Positions 1 through 7,700 of a stretch of DNA of 11,769 bases are shown here, piece by piece; the stretch's first letter is position 1, and each line of letters opens with the position of its first letter. The DNA is from JALUUH01 sp964636675 (GTDB taxonomy: Bacteria; Pseudomonadota; Gammaproteobacteria; S012-40), in contig CAZWUO010000113.1 of the NCBI GenBank assembly GCA_964636675.1, forward strand, positions 1 to 11,769, written 5' to 3'. The position numbers and the translations under genes are program-made. The notes beneath the pieces are model-generated. The model saw nothing but the letters and a program-made list of their open reading frames with translations, had not been told where the DNA came from and did no database searches.

Positions 1-152
1 GTATGTGTGGATTTCATCCAATCAATTTTACAAACAACTCAATAATGATTGGTTATTGGTTGGCTGAACATATGACAGGAAAAGGCATCATTACTCAGTC
101 TGCACAGTTTTTTATAGGCTATGCATTTAAAGAGCTAGGCTTAAATAAAGTA
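1..152 (+). pseudogene. GNAT acetyltransferase (RimJ/RimL-like), 3'-truncated by IS insertion; 5' end outside window
   Basis: The reading frame starting at base 3 encodes CGFHPINFTNNSIMIGYWL, then GKGIITQSAQFFIGYAFKELGLNKV. This matches the central part of RimJ/RimL-type GNAT N-acetyltransferases: the beta-strand before IGYWL, then the acetyl-CoA-binding loop around GKGI(I/M)T, then the helix ending in LNLNKV. These enzymes move an acetyl group from acetyl-CoA to an N-terminal or other amine. The family normally continues for about 50 more residues (the N-x-(K/R)-S and G-F-x-x-E-G region). Here the similarity stops at the GTA valine codon at 150-152, exactly where the inverted repeat of the insertion sequence begins. 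The frame then reads 18 codons of IS DNA to a TGA ending at 206. The first Met at base 3 is internal to the fold, so the true start lies upstream of the window. The missing 3' part is not found right of the element. The gene is almost certainly inactive. Confidence 0.75.
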
Positions 153-170
153 CTGCCGCATCCTTTAAAT
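153..170 (+). repeat. Left terminal inverted repeat of the IS630 element
   Basis: The sequence is CTGCCGCATCCTTTAAAT. It is the reverse complement of 1476-1493 except at its first base (17 of 18 positions match). It is preceded by TA at 151-152. Similarity between the two ends does not extend further inward. Confidence 0.88.
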
Positions 171-213
171 AATGTAATTAATCATGTGTTAGAATCAAGC
201 ACTTGAAATGAAT

Positions 214-230
214 AAGGATATTCACAGTTG
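214..230 (+). promoter_or_regulatory. Shine-Dalgarno and TTG start of transposase first part
   Basis: AAGGA at 214-218 lies nine bases before a TTG codon at 228. The nearby ATG at 208 opens a frame that stops within eight codons, so TTG with this ribosome-binding site is the best start for the transposase. Confidence 0.55.
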
Positions 231-734
231 AGCAGAATTGCTGAGAAAATCACATTAACTAAAAAACAAGAACAAATTTTACAGACACTCTCAAGTGGCA
301 GAACAACGCCAGTTCACCTTCAGCAACGTGCATCGATTTTATTGCACTGCTCAGAAGGTAAAACGAATGTCGAAATTATGGAAGAATTAGGTGTCCATAA
401 AAAAACCATTTCCAAATGGAGAAACCACTGGGCAAGGAATCAAGATAAATTATCCATGATAGAAAAAGAAGAAGAGGGGATTGCCTATCAGCGTTCAATT
501 GAACAGATTATAAGTGATGCTCCTCGTTGTGGAACGCCCTGCAAGTTCACCGCAGAACAAATTTGTCTCATCCTGAATGTAACTTGTGAAACCCCACAGG
601 AAAACGATTTACCCTTGAGTCACTGGAGTTTATCCTCACTGGCCGAGGAGCTAGCAAAAAGAAAAATAGTCGAGAGTATATCAACCAGCCAATTGCAGGT
701 TTTTTTAAAATCAGGCAAATATAAAACCACATAA
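228..734 (+). CDS. IS630-family transposase, N-terminal DNA-binding part (frameshifted)
   Basis: This 168-residue frame is the DNA-binding half of an IS630-type transposase. Residues about 33-66 form a first helix-turn-helix (RASILLHCSEGKT followed by ISKWRNHW). Residues about 98-163 form the second winged-helix region with family signatures: DAPRCGTPCKFT, then HWSLSSLAEELAKRKIVESI and LQVFLKSG. In the family this region binds the terminal inverted repeats. The frame ends in KSGKYKTT and a TAA, whereas relatives read through as LKPHKV into the catalytic domain. Exactly that continuation (KPHKVKQW) is present one frame over. Removing one A from the run at 723-726 would fuse both parts into a protein of about 412 residues. 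Either this is an inactivating single-base insertion or sequence error, or the two parts are joined by frameshifting. The shift needed is +1 (or -2), which makes the usual programmed -1 mechanism unlikely. Confidence 0.85.
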   Translation: MSRIAEKITLTKKQEQILQTLSSGRTTPVHLQQRASILLHCSEGKTNVEIMEELGVHKKTISKWRNHWARNQDKLSMIEKEEEGIAYQRSIEQIISDAPRCGTPCKFTAEQICLILNVTCETPQENDLPLSHWSLSSLAEELAKRKIVESISTSQLQVFLKSGKYKTT

Positions 735-735
735 G

Positions 736-1467
736 GTGAAGCAATGGATACACACCCCGATTGAAGATGAAGAAGTATTCAATGAAGAGGTAAAAACAGT
801 TTGTGATATTTATGCCAATGCCATTGAATTAAAAGAGACAGGGGTTCATGTTATCAGTTGTGATGAAAAGAGTGGTATGCAAGCATTAGAGCGAGAGATA
901 ACACCAATGACATCCACACATGTTGAGCGCCAAGATAATTCGTATCAGCGTCACGGAACGCAATGTTTAATCGCTAATTTCGATGTAGCAACGGGTGAAA
1001 TTCTATCGCCAACCATTCAAGAAACGCGCACGGAAGAAGACTTTGAAAAACACATCAAGGAAACAATCAATAGTGATCCGGAAGCTCCATGGGTATTTGT
1101 AGTGGATCAGTTGAATACACATAAATCCGAAAGTTTAGTTTTTCTGGTAGCGACACTTTGTGGTTTAACAAACATTGATTTGGGCATCAAAGGTAAGAAA
1201 GGTATATTGAAAAATATGGAGACACGAAAAGTTTTTCTTTCCAATCCTGAACATCGAATTCGATTTATTTATACGCCTAAGCATGCTTCATGGCTGAACC
1301 AAGTCGAAATATGGTTTAGTATTTTAGTTCGCCGACTATTGACACGTTTATCGGTAAAATCCACCACTGAATTGAAAGAAAAGGTGCTCGATTTTATCAG
1401 TTATTTTAATCAAGTAATGGCGAAACCTTTCAAGTGGACTTATCGAGGAAGAGTGCTACAAGCATAG
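736..1467 (+). CDS. IS630-family transposase, DDE catalytic part (frameshifted)
   Basis: This 243-residue frame carries the RNase H-like DDE domain of the IS630 transposase, which cuts and joins DNA ends with two metal ions. The three acidic residues are visible: D43 in VISCDEKSG (codon at 862), D124 in VFVVDQLNTHKSE (codon at 1105) and E191 in HASWLNQVEIWFS (codon at 1306). Other family signatures are MQALERE, the RHGTQCLIANFDVATG strand and TPKHASWLNQVE. The GTG at 736 is only the first start-like codon. Homology extends upstream in the same frame (KPHK, 724-735) and back to the break near 723-727, so this is the second part of one broken gene rather than an independent one. All catalytic residues are intact, so a copy without the shift should be active. 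Confidence 0.87.
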   Translation: MKQWIHTPIEDEEVFNEEVKTVCDIYANAIELKETGVHVISCDEKSGMQALEREITPMTSTHVERQDNSYQRHGTQCLIANFDVATGEILSPTIQETRTEEDFEKHIKETINSDPEAPWVFVVDQLNTHKSESLVFLVATLCGLTNIDLGIKGKKGILKNMETRKVFLSNPEHRIRFIYTPKHASWLNQVEIWFSILVRRLLTRLSVKSTTELKEKVLDFISYFNQVMAKPFKWTYRGRVLQA

Positions 1468-1475
1468 ATGAACGA

Positions 1476-1493
1476 ATTTAAAGGATGCGGCAC
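1476..1493 (-). repeat. Right terminal inverted repeat of the IS630 element
   Basis: The plus strand reads ATTTAAAGGATGCGGCAC, the inverse of 153-170 with one mismatch at the outermost base. TA follows at 1494-1495. The transposase stop codon at 1465-1467 lies eight bases inside this repeat. Confidence 0.88.
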
Positions 1494-1547
1494 TACCAAC
1501 AAGGAGTTGGAGAAATTGAGAAGAAGTTAAAACGATTTTGTTGATAT

Positions 1548-1647
1548 NNNNNNNNNNNNNNNNNNNNNNNNNNNNNNNNNNNNNNNNNNNNNNNNNNNNN
1601 NNNNNNNNNNNNNNNNNNNNNNNNNNNNNNNNNNNNNNNNNNNNNNN
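1548..1647. other. Assembly gap of exactly 100 N
   Basis: Bases 1548-1647 are all N. A run of exactly 100 is the usual placeholder for a scaffold gap of unknown length. It sits 54 bases from the end of an insertion sequence, a typical place for an assembly to break. Anything said about genes on the two sides being neighbours depends on this join being right. Confidence 0.97.
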
Positions 1648-1776
1648 AAGGTGTCACAAGGCTATTCCGATAAGAAAATTATTTGATAGTTTTGAAGCAA
1701 AACGCAAGACCTGTTTTGAGTGTTTGGCGACGTCTTGGCTGCCGGGAAATGGCTCTCGCGTTGCTCTCCTAGGCTG
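1648..1776. other. Unassigned stretch between the gap and the Rhs gene
   Basis: About 130 bases separate the gap from the 3' end of the minus-strand Rhs gene. On the plus strand one frame is open from the gap to a TAG at 1790-1792. It begins RCHKAIPIRKLFDSFEAK and then contains TCFEC. The cysteine spacing faintly recalls small zinc-ribbon proteins but is too short to assign. On the minus strand a frame is open for about 37 codons without a convincing start. I see no clear terminator hairpin for the Rhs gene and no recognisable immunity gene. Confidence 0.3.
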
Positions 1777-3855
1777 TCAACGGGGGCAGTAGCCCAATAC
1801 TTCACTAGTTTTCGTATAGTCTATGAAATAATAGCTAACTCCAGCTTCTGCAAAATCACCATATGCAGAACGTCCCGGTATAAAGCTAGATGTAATTTTA
1901 ATGGCTTGTTCTTGGGAGAATTGTTCGAAATTTGGCTGTAAGTAGTATTCAAATCCTTTTGCTCCGCCTGACAATCCTGCAAAAATAGCTGTAGCTGGCC
2001 AAACTTCAGGGCCGAATAATGCTGAGGCAAAAGCGGCACGTCCAAATTTTGTGCTCGCGTCGTTCCAGAAAGATGGGTCTCGCAAAAACTTTAATTGAAT
2101 GTCTGGTGACATTTGCGGGTTGGGTAACCCCGGTACCCATTCATTTTCAAAATCAACTTCATCATAACCAAATCCAGTCCATTCTGCCACCCATGCATCT
2201 GATTCCAACCCACTCGGATCCGTAAACAACAACGGATTATTATGTACATAGATATACCGGTTCTGCGTCACCGGTTGCTCCAGCCTTCCCAAAAACGGGT
2301 CAGGGCTAATAAACCGCCCCAACCCAGGATCATAATACCTCGCTCGAAGATACAACAAGCCAGTGGCATCATCAAACATTTCTCCGGTATAGCCAAAGCT
2401 GCTATTTGAGTTTTGTGCAGAAGTCTGCGTCTGTGTTCTTACGCCAAAGGTGCCGAAATCAAAAGCTGATTGAACTTTACCGCTCATATCTACGGCATGC
2501 GTGACGCTACCCACAATGCCGTCATTCAAATAATATAAATCAGTTTCGCGGTTAGTCGCAGATGGCTCCTCTTTGAGTATGCTGTTGCCGGCATGAACAT
2601 AAGTCGATTTAATCGTCATGTCTGGGGCAAGTTCTAATAATGTGCGTTGCATGCCAAAAATAGGTGCCGCAAGATAGTTGATAGTCTCGCCGTTAGTGGT
2701 TTTAGATTTGCGATTACCGAAGGCATCATAAGTATAGCTAACCGTAAGACTGGGTTTGTTCACATTGATCAGATAGCCACGAACATCATAGCCGTAAGTT
2801 GTGGTGATCGATGCGCCATCGCCTACGAGTGTTCGGCTCGCCATTCTGCCATTGTTATCATAAGCAAAACTTTCAAGCACCTGGTCATTGAGCAAGACGC
2901 GATTGAGTCGGTTGCTTTTTGCGGGGTACTCGTAGGTGTAGAGGCCGTAATCCTTTTTGTTGCTGTCATTGGTTGCCGAGGGGTCTTTAATATTTGTCAC
3001 ATTCTCAGAAACCCGGTTCCCAAAGGCATCGTATCCATAGGTGGTTTGTCGACCGTCGGCCTCTGTTACCTTGGTGACTCTCTCATAAGCATCATATTCG
3101 TAATAGGTAGTATTCTGTTCGGTTGGTGTTGTACGCGTAATGCTGAAATATAAACTGCTGCCGGGGACATACTTAAATGCATCACGATATATCAGTCTGC
3201 CATTGGCATTCTTATAACCAAACGCGCTTAACTGACCCTCTGTGTTGTCATAGTCAAGAAATCGCTCGATACCATTGGGGAGCAATACCTTGATAAGACG
3301 TCCTCTGTTATCGAAAGAATAATCAGTAATTTCGTCGGCACCTGAACAGATGAGTGCAGTGTTATTTTGATAGACCCTTCCTACGCGGGTAAGCCGACCG
3401 TCAGGGTCGTATTGATAACAGACACGACCATTGCCTGGGTAAGTGATCCACGTTAGTCGATCTTTATGGTCGTAGGCAAATGTTAACAAGTCTCCCGCGC
3501 TGCCAAAATCTCTGATGGACGCTAGGCGGTCAAAATCATCGTAGCCAAAAGTAGTCTCTCCGTTTGAGCCGGTGATGTTAGTGATTTGGTCGGTAAGGTC
3601 ATAGGTGAAGTTAAACGTTTCGATGGCAATGTTATCTGCGCCTATTAGTTGAAGCGTATCTAATCGGTTTACATTGTCGTAAGTTTGCTTGATTTTTGTT
3701 AGATCAGGGTTAATTTTGGTCGTAGAGTTTGCGGGGATGTCATATGAATAGCTAGTTGTTGATATGGTAGCGTGTGTTGGTGTTGGGCCTGCTAACATAA
3801 TTGCAAACATAGTTAGTGATGAAATTTTAATGAAATTGATATTTGAGTTGTTCAT
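1777..3855 (-). CDS. Secreted Rhs/YD-repeat protein with Rhs core and variable C-terminal tip
   Basis: This 692-residue protein starts with a likely Sec signal peptide (residues 1-29, ending PTPTHA before TIS) and enters YD repeats by about residue 55, such as TYGYDAFGNRVSE and SYTYDAFGNRKSK. These repeats build the beta-strand shell of Rhs and Tc toxins. The Rhs core motif YLRARYYDPGLGRFISPDP is complete at residues 502-520, followed by NRYIYVHNNPLLFTDPSG. The DPSG at 546-549 marks the usual boundary where the shell ends and a cleaved, hypervariable toxin tip begins. The tip (about 550-692) has a Gly/Ala-rich hydrophobic stretch (ALFGPEVWPATAIFAGLSGG) and matches no toxin fold I know. Compared with full Rhs proteins (often over 1,200 residues) there is no PAAR, plug or other N-terminal targeting domain. 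The ATG at 3853-3855 has AGGTGA 12 bases upstream. The core looks richer in G+C than the tip, as is common in rhs genes. Confidence 0.88.
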   Translation of the reverse strand: MNNSNINFIKISSLTMFAIMLAGPTPTHATISTTSYSYDIPANSTTKINPDLTKIKQTYDNVNRLDTLQLIGADNIAIETFNFTYDLTDQITNITGSNGETTFGYDDFDRLASIRDFGSAGDLLTFAYDHKDRLTWITYPGNGRVCYQYDPDGRLTRVGRVYQNNTALICSGADEITDYSFDNRGRLIKVLLPNGIERFLDYDNTEGQLSAFGYKNANGRLIYRDAFKYVPGSSLYFSITRTTPTEQNTTYYEYDAYERVTKVTEADGRQTTYGYDAFGNRVSENVTNIKDPSATNDSNKKDYGLYTYEYPAKSNRLNRVLLNDQVLESFAYDNNGRMASRTLVGDGASITTTYGYDVRGYLINVNKPSLTVSYTYDAFGNRKSKTTNGETINYLAAPIFGMQRTLLELAPDMTIKSTYVHAGNSILKEEPSATNRETDLYYLNDGIVGSVTHAVDMSGKVQSAFDFGTFGVRTQTQTSAQNSNSSFGYTGEMFDDATGLLYLRARYYDPGLGRFISPDPFLGRLEQPVTQNRYIYVHNNPLLFTDPSGLESDAWVAEWTGFGYDEVDFENEWVPGLPNPQMSPDIQLKFLRDPSFWNDASTKFGRAAFASALFGPEVWPATAIFAGLSGGAKGFEYYLQPNFEQFSQEQAIKITSSFIPGRSAYGDFAEAGVSYYFIDYTKTSEVLGYCPR

Positions 3856-4232
3856 TCTTTTGAGTCTTCACCTGAGTAGAGAAAATCGAAGCCACACTAA
3901 TGCATAGTTAAGTGCGAACGTTAGTGTAGCAATTACATTCCGAGTAATTAGGTAAGTTATTTTATTCTGCTGTTAGTTACTTATATATCACGAATGAATA
4001 AGTTTTAGAATAGATTAAGTAATCAATATGGGTGTTTTTTCTTGTGCTGATAAGCTTATTTTCAAATTTTTTATTTACAGGCGAAAACAACAAATAAATT
4101 GAGGTGGAAGGAAAAATTTTATTCGATTATAGTAAAAGAAAGTATGCAATGTTTTTTGTTTGCAGGTTGTAAAAAAATTAACGAAGCTCTCAATGTGCGT
4201 TTGTTATCTGTTTTGAATGTGTGAGGTGATAG
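3856..4232. promoter_or_regulatory. Divergent AT-rich intergenic region, presumed promoters for both sides
   Basis: These 377 bases hold no convincing gene and separate divergently read genes, so promoters in both directions are expected. I see no strong sigma-70 pair. The best plus-strand candidate is weak: TTGTTT at 4156-4161 and TAACGA at 4179-4184 with a 17-base spacer. Other visible structure is an inverted repeat at 3894-3927, a perfect 10-base palindrome ATAAGCTTAT at 4050-4059, and imperfect GATTA-AG-TAATC at 4013-4024. Any of these could bind a regulator, but nothing shows which. The Shine-Dalgarno of the minus-strand gene (AGGTGA, complement of 3868-3873) lies at the left edge. Confidence 0.4.
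3894..3927. repeat. Inverted repeat ACACTAA / TTAGTGT upstream of the Rhs gene
   Basis: ACACTAA at 3894-3900 and TTAGTGT at 3921-3927 are perfectly complementary with a 20-base spacer. One more position pairs if a mismatch is allowed. It lies 39-72 bases upstream of the minus-strand start codon, where an operator or a leader-RNA stem could sit. Such a short repeat can also arise by chance. Confidence 0.35.
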
Positions 4233-4235
4233 TTG
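4223..4235 (+). promoter_or_regulatory. Strong Shine-Dalgarno and TTG start of the 169-residue gene
   Basis: GAGGTGA at 4223-4229 is a seven-base match to the anti-Shine-Dalgarno sequence. It places TTG at 4233 six bases after GAGG. The codon directly before it (4230-4232) is an in-frame TAG, so no earlier start is possible and TTG must be the start codon. Confidence 0.7.
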
Positions 4236-4742
4236 GGGCGTTACGTTTTATATTCTAGTTTTGTAGCAGTTGTTGTGCTGGGTGTAGCTGTATATTTTCT
4301 TAATGCAGAGATTAATATTAAGGAAAATCTGAATAAGCTAGAGCAGTTTGATAGCGTTGCTGAAGGGCAGTTAAAAGCGACTGTTGCAAATAAGGTGTCA
4401 GTCAATGTGCATCGATGGGTTTCTACGCATGATGAAAGAAAGCTGCAAATTATAAAATCTCAGAAAGTTTCCCAAGTACAAGATAAAAAGGTGTTGGTTA
4501 ATAATTTTCGATCACCATCAAGCAGTCTTGTTGACCGTCAGGTGGAAAAACCACTCCCCGCATTTTATGTTTTTAATACATTTTCACTTCCTAAAGAGCG
4601 ATTTGGCAAAAAAATGAGCTGGACGATTGCGCCAGTTTCTATTTCAGAGATAACAGGAAAGCGCAAAAAAATAGCTAAAGGTGAGAATCTCTATGCTCGC
4701 GTCATTAAAAAAAGAGAAGTCCCGCCGTACTGGATTAAGTAG
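4233..4742 (+). CDS. Hypothetical single-pass membrane protein, first gene of the operon
   Basis: I do not recognise this 169-residue protein. Residues about 5-23 (VLYSSFVAVVVLGVAVYFL) form one hydrophobic helix with Arg3 just before it. The rest should therefore lie on one side of the inner membrane, most likely the periplasm given the short N-terminus. Residues 25-50 look helical and charged. The C-terminal half is strongly basic (GKRKKIAKG near 142-150, VIKKREVPPYWIK at the end). There are no cysteines and no known catalytic motif. A TTG start with a strong ribosome-binding site opens the frame. The gene ends 45 bases before the large YD-repeat gene on the same strand with no terminator between, so the two are probably co-transcribed. 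A helper role in export or assembly of the downstream secreted proteins is plausible from position alone, but nothing in the sequence proves it. Confidence 0.7.
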   Translation: MGRYVLYSSFVAVVVLGVAVYFLNAEINIKENLNKLEQFDSVAEGQLKATVANKVSVNVHRWVSTHDERKLQIIKSQKVSQVQDKKVLVNNFRSPSSSLVDRQVEKPLPAFYVFNTFSLPKERFGKKMSWTIAPVSISEITGKRKKIAKGENLYARVIKKREVPPYWIK

Positions 4743-4787
4743 AGCGGTTTCATTAGTGTGACATTGATTGGGTTATAGTTAAGAACA

Positions 4788-7700
4788 ATGAGAAACGTCA
4801 AATTAAGATTCCGGTTGCAAGCAAAAAAGTTAGTTGTATCTATAGTCGGCGTGTTGATGGGGGGGTATGCATCGATAACGTTGAGTTCCATCTGTCCTGA
4901 CCCTGGCTTACTTGAGTCTCCAATGCTTGATGTGAACACAAATAGTTTAGGGGGTGTTTCATTAAACAAAACATTGGCCCTGCTTGGTGGGACGTATAAT
5001 ATTCAAGGTGCTGCTGTTGACGAAAAAACGGGGGAAATTATATTTGTTGCCGATGGTGATGAGTTGCCTGTTGATTTAAGAATTAATGTTGATGATTTGG
5101 TCGTGGCAGCAAGAACAGTATTTAATGTTGATGCTGCTGGGTTTACTGATGACCCAGGGATTACTTTTACTCCTGGAGGCGATTGGATTACTTCAGGGAT
5201 GCATGATGTTAAGTTTTCTGGTGAAGTGAAAGATACTGGGTTTGGTCAAATTATGTTTGATGCAGATTATGTGTTGAAAAAACTTGGCCAGGGTGTGGAT
5301 GAGAATGGTAGTTTGTTGAGCGGGAATGCTGCGCTGACAAGTTTGGGGTATCAAAGTAGTGCTGAAAGGATTTTAACAAAGAACTTGGAGCAAAGCGGGA
5401 TTCTTATAAATTATTTCATAGAGCCTCTTGATATAGGCCTTGAAAGCTGCGACCCCACTAGTGGAAGTGCGTGTACTCAAAAGTCGTTTGTGTTTTCAAA
5501 TGTCGAAATGGGTGTTGTCACTTGGTTTCAAGATGCCGCGAAAAACACATTAAATCCAGATGATCCGACTCAGGTGCCGATGGAGTTGCGTACTGAAGCC
5601 TTAGCATTTGCGGCAAATATTACAGAAAATTATGACAGTTATGCAAATGTTCCCGGCTTTGAAGTTTTACAGAAGTTGAAGCATTTGGCTAAAGTTGTTT
5701 CTGTGCTGCGATGGATTAGAGATAACTCTATTCCTATCGATCTTTCCTTTATGGATAACTACAAAGTGACCGAAGTTAATACTCCCGAAAGAGTTAATAT
5801 TCTCCAGCTATGTCGTCCCAACGGTGGCACCGTTGTATCTGCGGCGGGAAGTGGGTTGTTTGATCTGGGAGGGTGTGCCGGAGTAACGATAGTTGGGGGC
5901 GTCCGCTATAGTCGCGAAAACACTGAGGTGTTGGCTATATCTCCATTGTTTGTTGAAGAGGTGGCTAACAGCACTGCGAGGCCTCTAGATCCTGCGTCAA
6001 TTAATGAATTAACGTGGTCGCATATGTATGCCGGTAATTCCTATAAAGGTATATCGCTGACTCTTGCGGGCACGGAAAAAGATGGTGCGTATAGTTTTAC
6101 CGAATATGATCTTGTGTATCCTAACAAATCCGCGCAGCCGTTGATGTTATCTCGCCACTTTTACTCGTTTAGTGAGAGCGAAACTGGGTTTGGTCCTGGT
6201 TGGTCTCCTTTGCCGTACAGTATTACATTTCCTGAGTCTAACCAATTAGCATGTCCCACTGAGAAAGCCCAAGAGCCGCCGAAGCCTATTTGCGATATAG
6301 CTGATTCGGAGACCATCGTGAGTTATTCAAAAGTCACATTACGTGATCGTGTTAATGATAATACATTAACTTTTGAGTTTTCAGGGTATGTCAATGTGGC
6401 AACGAGTGGCAGCCCTCTTGAGCTTAGACCAATGTATCTTGCGCCTGAGGTGAATGACTTCATCATTCAAGCTCCAAGGGATCCCAGTAGGCCTTACGAT
6501 GTTGGTGTTATGTCTTATGAGCAGTTTGACGCAAATAATAGACTGGTAAAACGTATATTATTTGAATCTGGGATAACTGAAGGAGGAGAAAATCGGTTTT
6601 TAGTAAATCCACAATATATAATTACCTACACTGGTGCTGGTGCTAATTATTTGGAATATGTATATAACGAAAAAAATCAGCTTACCTCTATAGTTAGTGA
6701 TGTTAATGAATTTATTCATTTGAACTATATTGATGACCGGATAGACTCAGTAGCGTACACCTCCAGTTCGTCAGGCGGAAGTCAAACTCGCAGTGTCAGC
6801 TATACTTATGAAAATGGAAAGCTGAGCACAGTAGATAAAAGTGGAGAGGTGTTGAAATATAATTATGCTGACCCAACTGATCCGAAGTCCTCTCAACTCA
6901 TTTCTGTAGAAAATTTGCTGACGAATGAAACAATGGTTGCGTGGAATCCTGATTTGGAGAGTCGGCAAACAGATTCTACTTTGTTAAACAAAGATAGTTT
7001 AAAAATAACATCAGATTACAATCGCACTGATAGAGTGACAACAGTAACTGATTCGGTCGGAAGAGTAAGTCAAACATCCCGTGATGAAAAAGGCAGACTG
7101 ATTGGGAATGCGAGCACGGTAAATATAGAAGGCGAAGAAGTTACTTTAACTAGCTCTCTTTTGTATGAGGGTGGTGACTTAGATGGGCCGACTCAATATA
7201 CAAACGAGAGGAATATTTCCATGTCAATAACATATGATCTCGAAGGCAATGTAGAGACTGTTACTGATGTATTGGGCCGTACAAATGAGATTTATCGGGG
7301 TATCGACGTTGTGGATAACCTGCCTGTCGTAGTTACGATTGATGCGAAAAATCGAGGTAGTGCTAAGAAATATAATTTTAATGGCAAGCTGATAAGAATA
7401 TATCGACGTATAAATGTCGATGTTGCCAATTTCAAGAACCCTATATTAGATCTGAATGGTAGTCCTATCGGTAAATATGAGTTTAGCTTGGCATATGATG
7501 AAGCTTATGTTGTTTCCGTTGAATATGAAGTTGATGGAAGTGGTTTGGTCAAATCGATTTCTAATAACGGTTACTTGCTAAGTGATTATCCGTGGATTTC
7601 TCCTGAAGAATCTGCGGTGTTGGCGAGAAGTGTTGCCGGAAAGGCTGAGGCAGTTACTTCTGACGCTGGTTATACTACACAATATTCATATAATTCATTA

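Larger units (their letters stand above)
151..1495 (+). mobile_element. IS630-family insertion sequence, complete ends, frame-disrupted transposase
   Basis: The element spans 153-1493 (1341 bp) between two 18-bp terminal inverted repeats that differ only at the outermost base. A TA flanks each side (151-152 and 1494-1495), matching the TA target preference and TA duplication known for IS630/Tc1-mariner elements. Inside lies one transposase split into two reading frames, with helix-turn-helix domains first and a DDE catalytic domain second. The element interrupts an acetyltransferase gene on its left. The right flank does not continue that gene in any frame I could read, so either the gene ended differently, a deletion followed insertion, or the nearby assembly gap marks a misjoin between element copies. 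Confidence 0.85.

Noticed and set aside
3..206. A 67-residue frame as an intact small gene
   Set aside because: Residues up to base 152 are an internal piece of a GNAT fold and the rest is read into the inverted repeat of the insertion sequence. It is a truncated fragment, not a gene with its own start.
700..711. Programmed -1 frameshift at the T7A4 run
   Set aside because: A -1 shift here leads to the third frame, not to the frame carrying the DDE domain.
1538..1792. A frame running across the N block
   Set aside because: It depends on unknown bases, so continuity across the gap means nothing. Only the part from 1648 is real sequence and it is too short to assign.
2647..3153. A 168-residue plus-strand frame opposite the Rhs gene
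   Set aside because: It lies wholly antisense to the well-supported YD repeats and shows no domain of its own. Its openness follows from the repeat codon pattern on the other strand.
4788..4895. Lipoprotein signal at C36 of the large YD-repeat protein
   Set aside because: The residues before the cysteine are SSI, which lacks the small residue at -1 expected of a lipobox, so a standard signal peptide is more likely.
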